Shown here piece after piece: positions 44,196 to 44,210 of a stretch of DNA of 44,210 nucleotides. Numbering within the stretch: the first letter of the stretch is position 1; every line of letters starts with the position of its first letter. This DNA comes from Pseudomonas viridiflava (lineage in GTDB: Bacteria > Pseudomonadota > Gammaproteobacteria > Pseudomonadales > Pseudomonadaceae). The notes beneath the pieces were generated by a model that was not told the origin of the DNA, ran no database searches, and saw only the letters and a list, made by a program, of their open reading frames with translations. Location of the stretch: positions 1-44,210 of the forward strand of contig NZ_UTBG01000021.1 in the NCBI RefSeq assembly GCF_900580675.1, in the 5' to 3' direction. The position numbers were made by a program, and so were the translations under genes.

Positions 44196-44210
44196 CCCTG
44201 GAACCAAGAG
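44193..44210 (+). CDS. Transposase, N-terminal six codons only (cut by right edge)
   Basis: The frame reads MPWNQE and runs off the window. AGGAGG at 44178-44183 is nine bases upstream. The call as an IS481-family transposase rests on the remembered MPWN start and the repeat-rich leader, so it is tentative. Confidence 0.5.

Larger units (their letters stand above)
44111..44210 (+). mobile_element. Left end of an insertion sequence, probably IS481-like (cut by right edge)
   Basis: From about 44111 the sequence holds two near-identical copies of a 20-base repeat, a strong ribosome-binding site and an ATG opening MPWNQE, which resembles the start of IS481-type transposases in Pseudomonas as I remember them. 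The exact terminal base is uncertain because the other end lies outside the window. The junction also creates CCCCGGT-N4-ACCGGGG (44106-44123) with the REP sequence. Confidence 0.6.

Overview
The window looks like a Pseudomonas chromosome, most likely of the P. fluorescens group. The support is high-GC coding sequence, a XenA that agrees residue by residue with the remembered P. putida enzyme at its catalytic positions, the etfB-etfA/ETF-QO arrangement, a membrane PQQ glucose dehydrogenase next to an OprB porin, and several families of short inverted repeats (REP/REPIN elements) of the kind that fill fluorescens-group genomes. There are no rRNA or tRNA genes and no CRISPR array. One mobile element is cut by the right edge.

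Layout. (a) 1-4.3 kb: a partial LysR regulator diverges from a four-gene cluster of two luciferase-like (LLM) flavin oxidoreductases flanking two paralogous TIM-barrel proteins; the substrate is unknown. (b) 12.1 to 4.5 kb, minus strand: a six-gene catabolic operon of SDR, Baeyer-Villiger monooxygenase, semialdehyde dehydrogenase, OprB-type porin, acetoin/diacetyl reductase-like SDR and glycerol dehydrogenase. A good -24/-12 (sigma-54) promoter lies in front of it and a strong terminator behind it. The divergent gene at 12.4-14.3 kb encodes an AcoR-like sigma-54 activator, and an inverted-repeat cluster 107-164 bp upstream of the inferred start point is a candidate activator site. The gene set resembles alcohol to ketone to ester oxidation, but no esterase or lactonase is present. 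(c) 14.3-18.2 kb: core electron-transfer genes etfB-etfA and the divergent ETF-ubiquinone oxidoreductase, with a near-consensus sigma-70 promoter and a PsrA-type operator between them. (d) 18.3-21.3 kb: an AraC-type regulator divergent from a zinc alcohol dehydrogenase, then a convergent IclR regulator.

(e) 21.5-32.5 kb: an L-arabinose utilisation locus. The minus-strand genes are an MFS transporter, the FAH-type dehydratase AraD1, 2-oxoglutarate-semialdehyde dehydrogenase, a lactonase and the ABC importer araFGH. Divergent from them are an aldonate dehydratase and a GntR-family regulator. Together these give the non-phosphorylative route from arabinonolactone to 2-oxoglutarate; the first enzyme, a sugar 1-dehydrogenase, is not in the window. 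Two matching operators, each placed on one of two divergent promoters, suggest one repressor controls both arms. (f) 32.5-38 kb: a TonB-dependent siderophore receptor, xenA with a divergent ArsR-type regulator around a perfect 24-bp operator, a metallophosphoesterase and a bestrophin-like channel. (g) 38-44 kb: a dCache chemoreceptor, glucose dehydrogenase gcd and an OprB porin. (h) 44.1 kb to the end: the left end of an insertion sequence, probably IS481-like, abutting or inserted in a REP element.

All positions and motifs were read by eye. Family names rest on remembered motifs, not on database searches. Start codons were chosen by ribosome-binding site and family length, so several differ from the longest possible frame.
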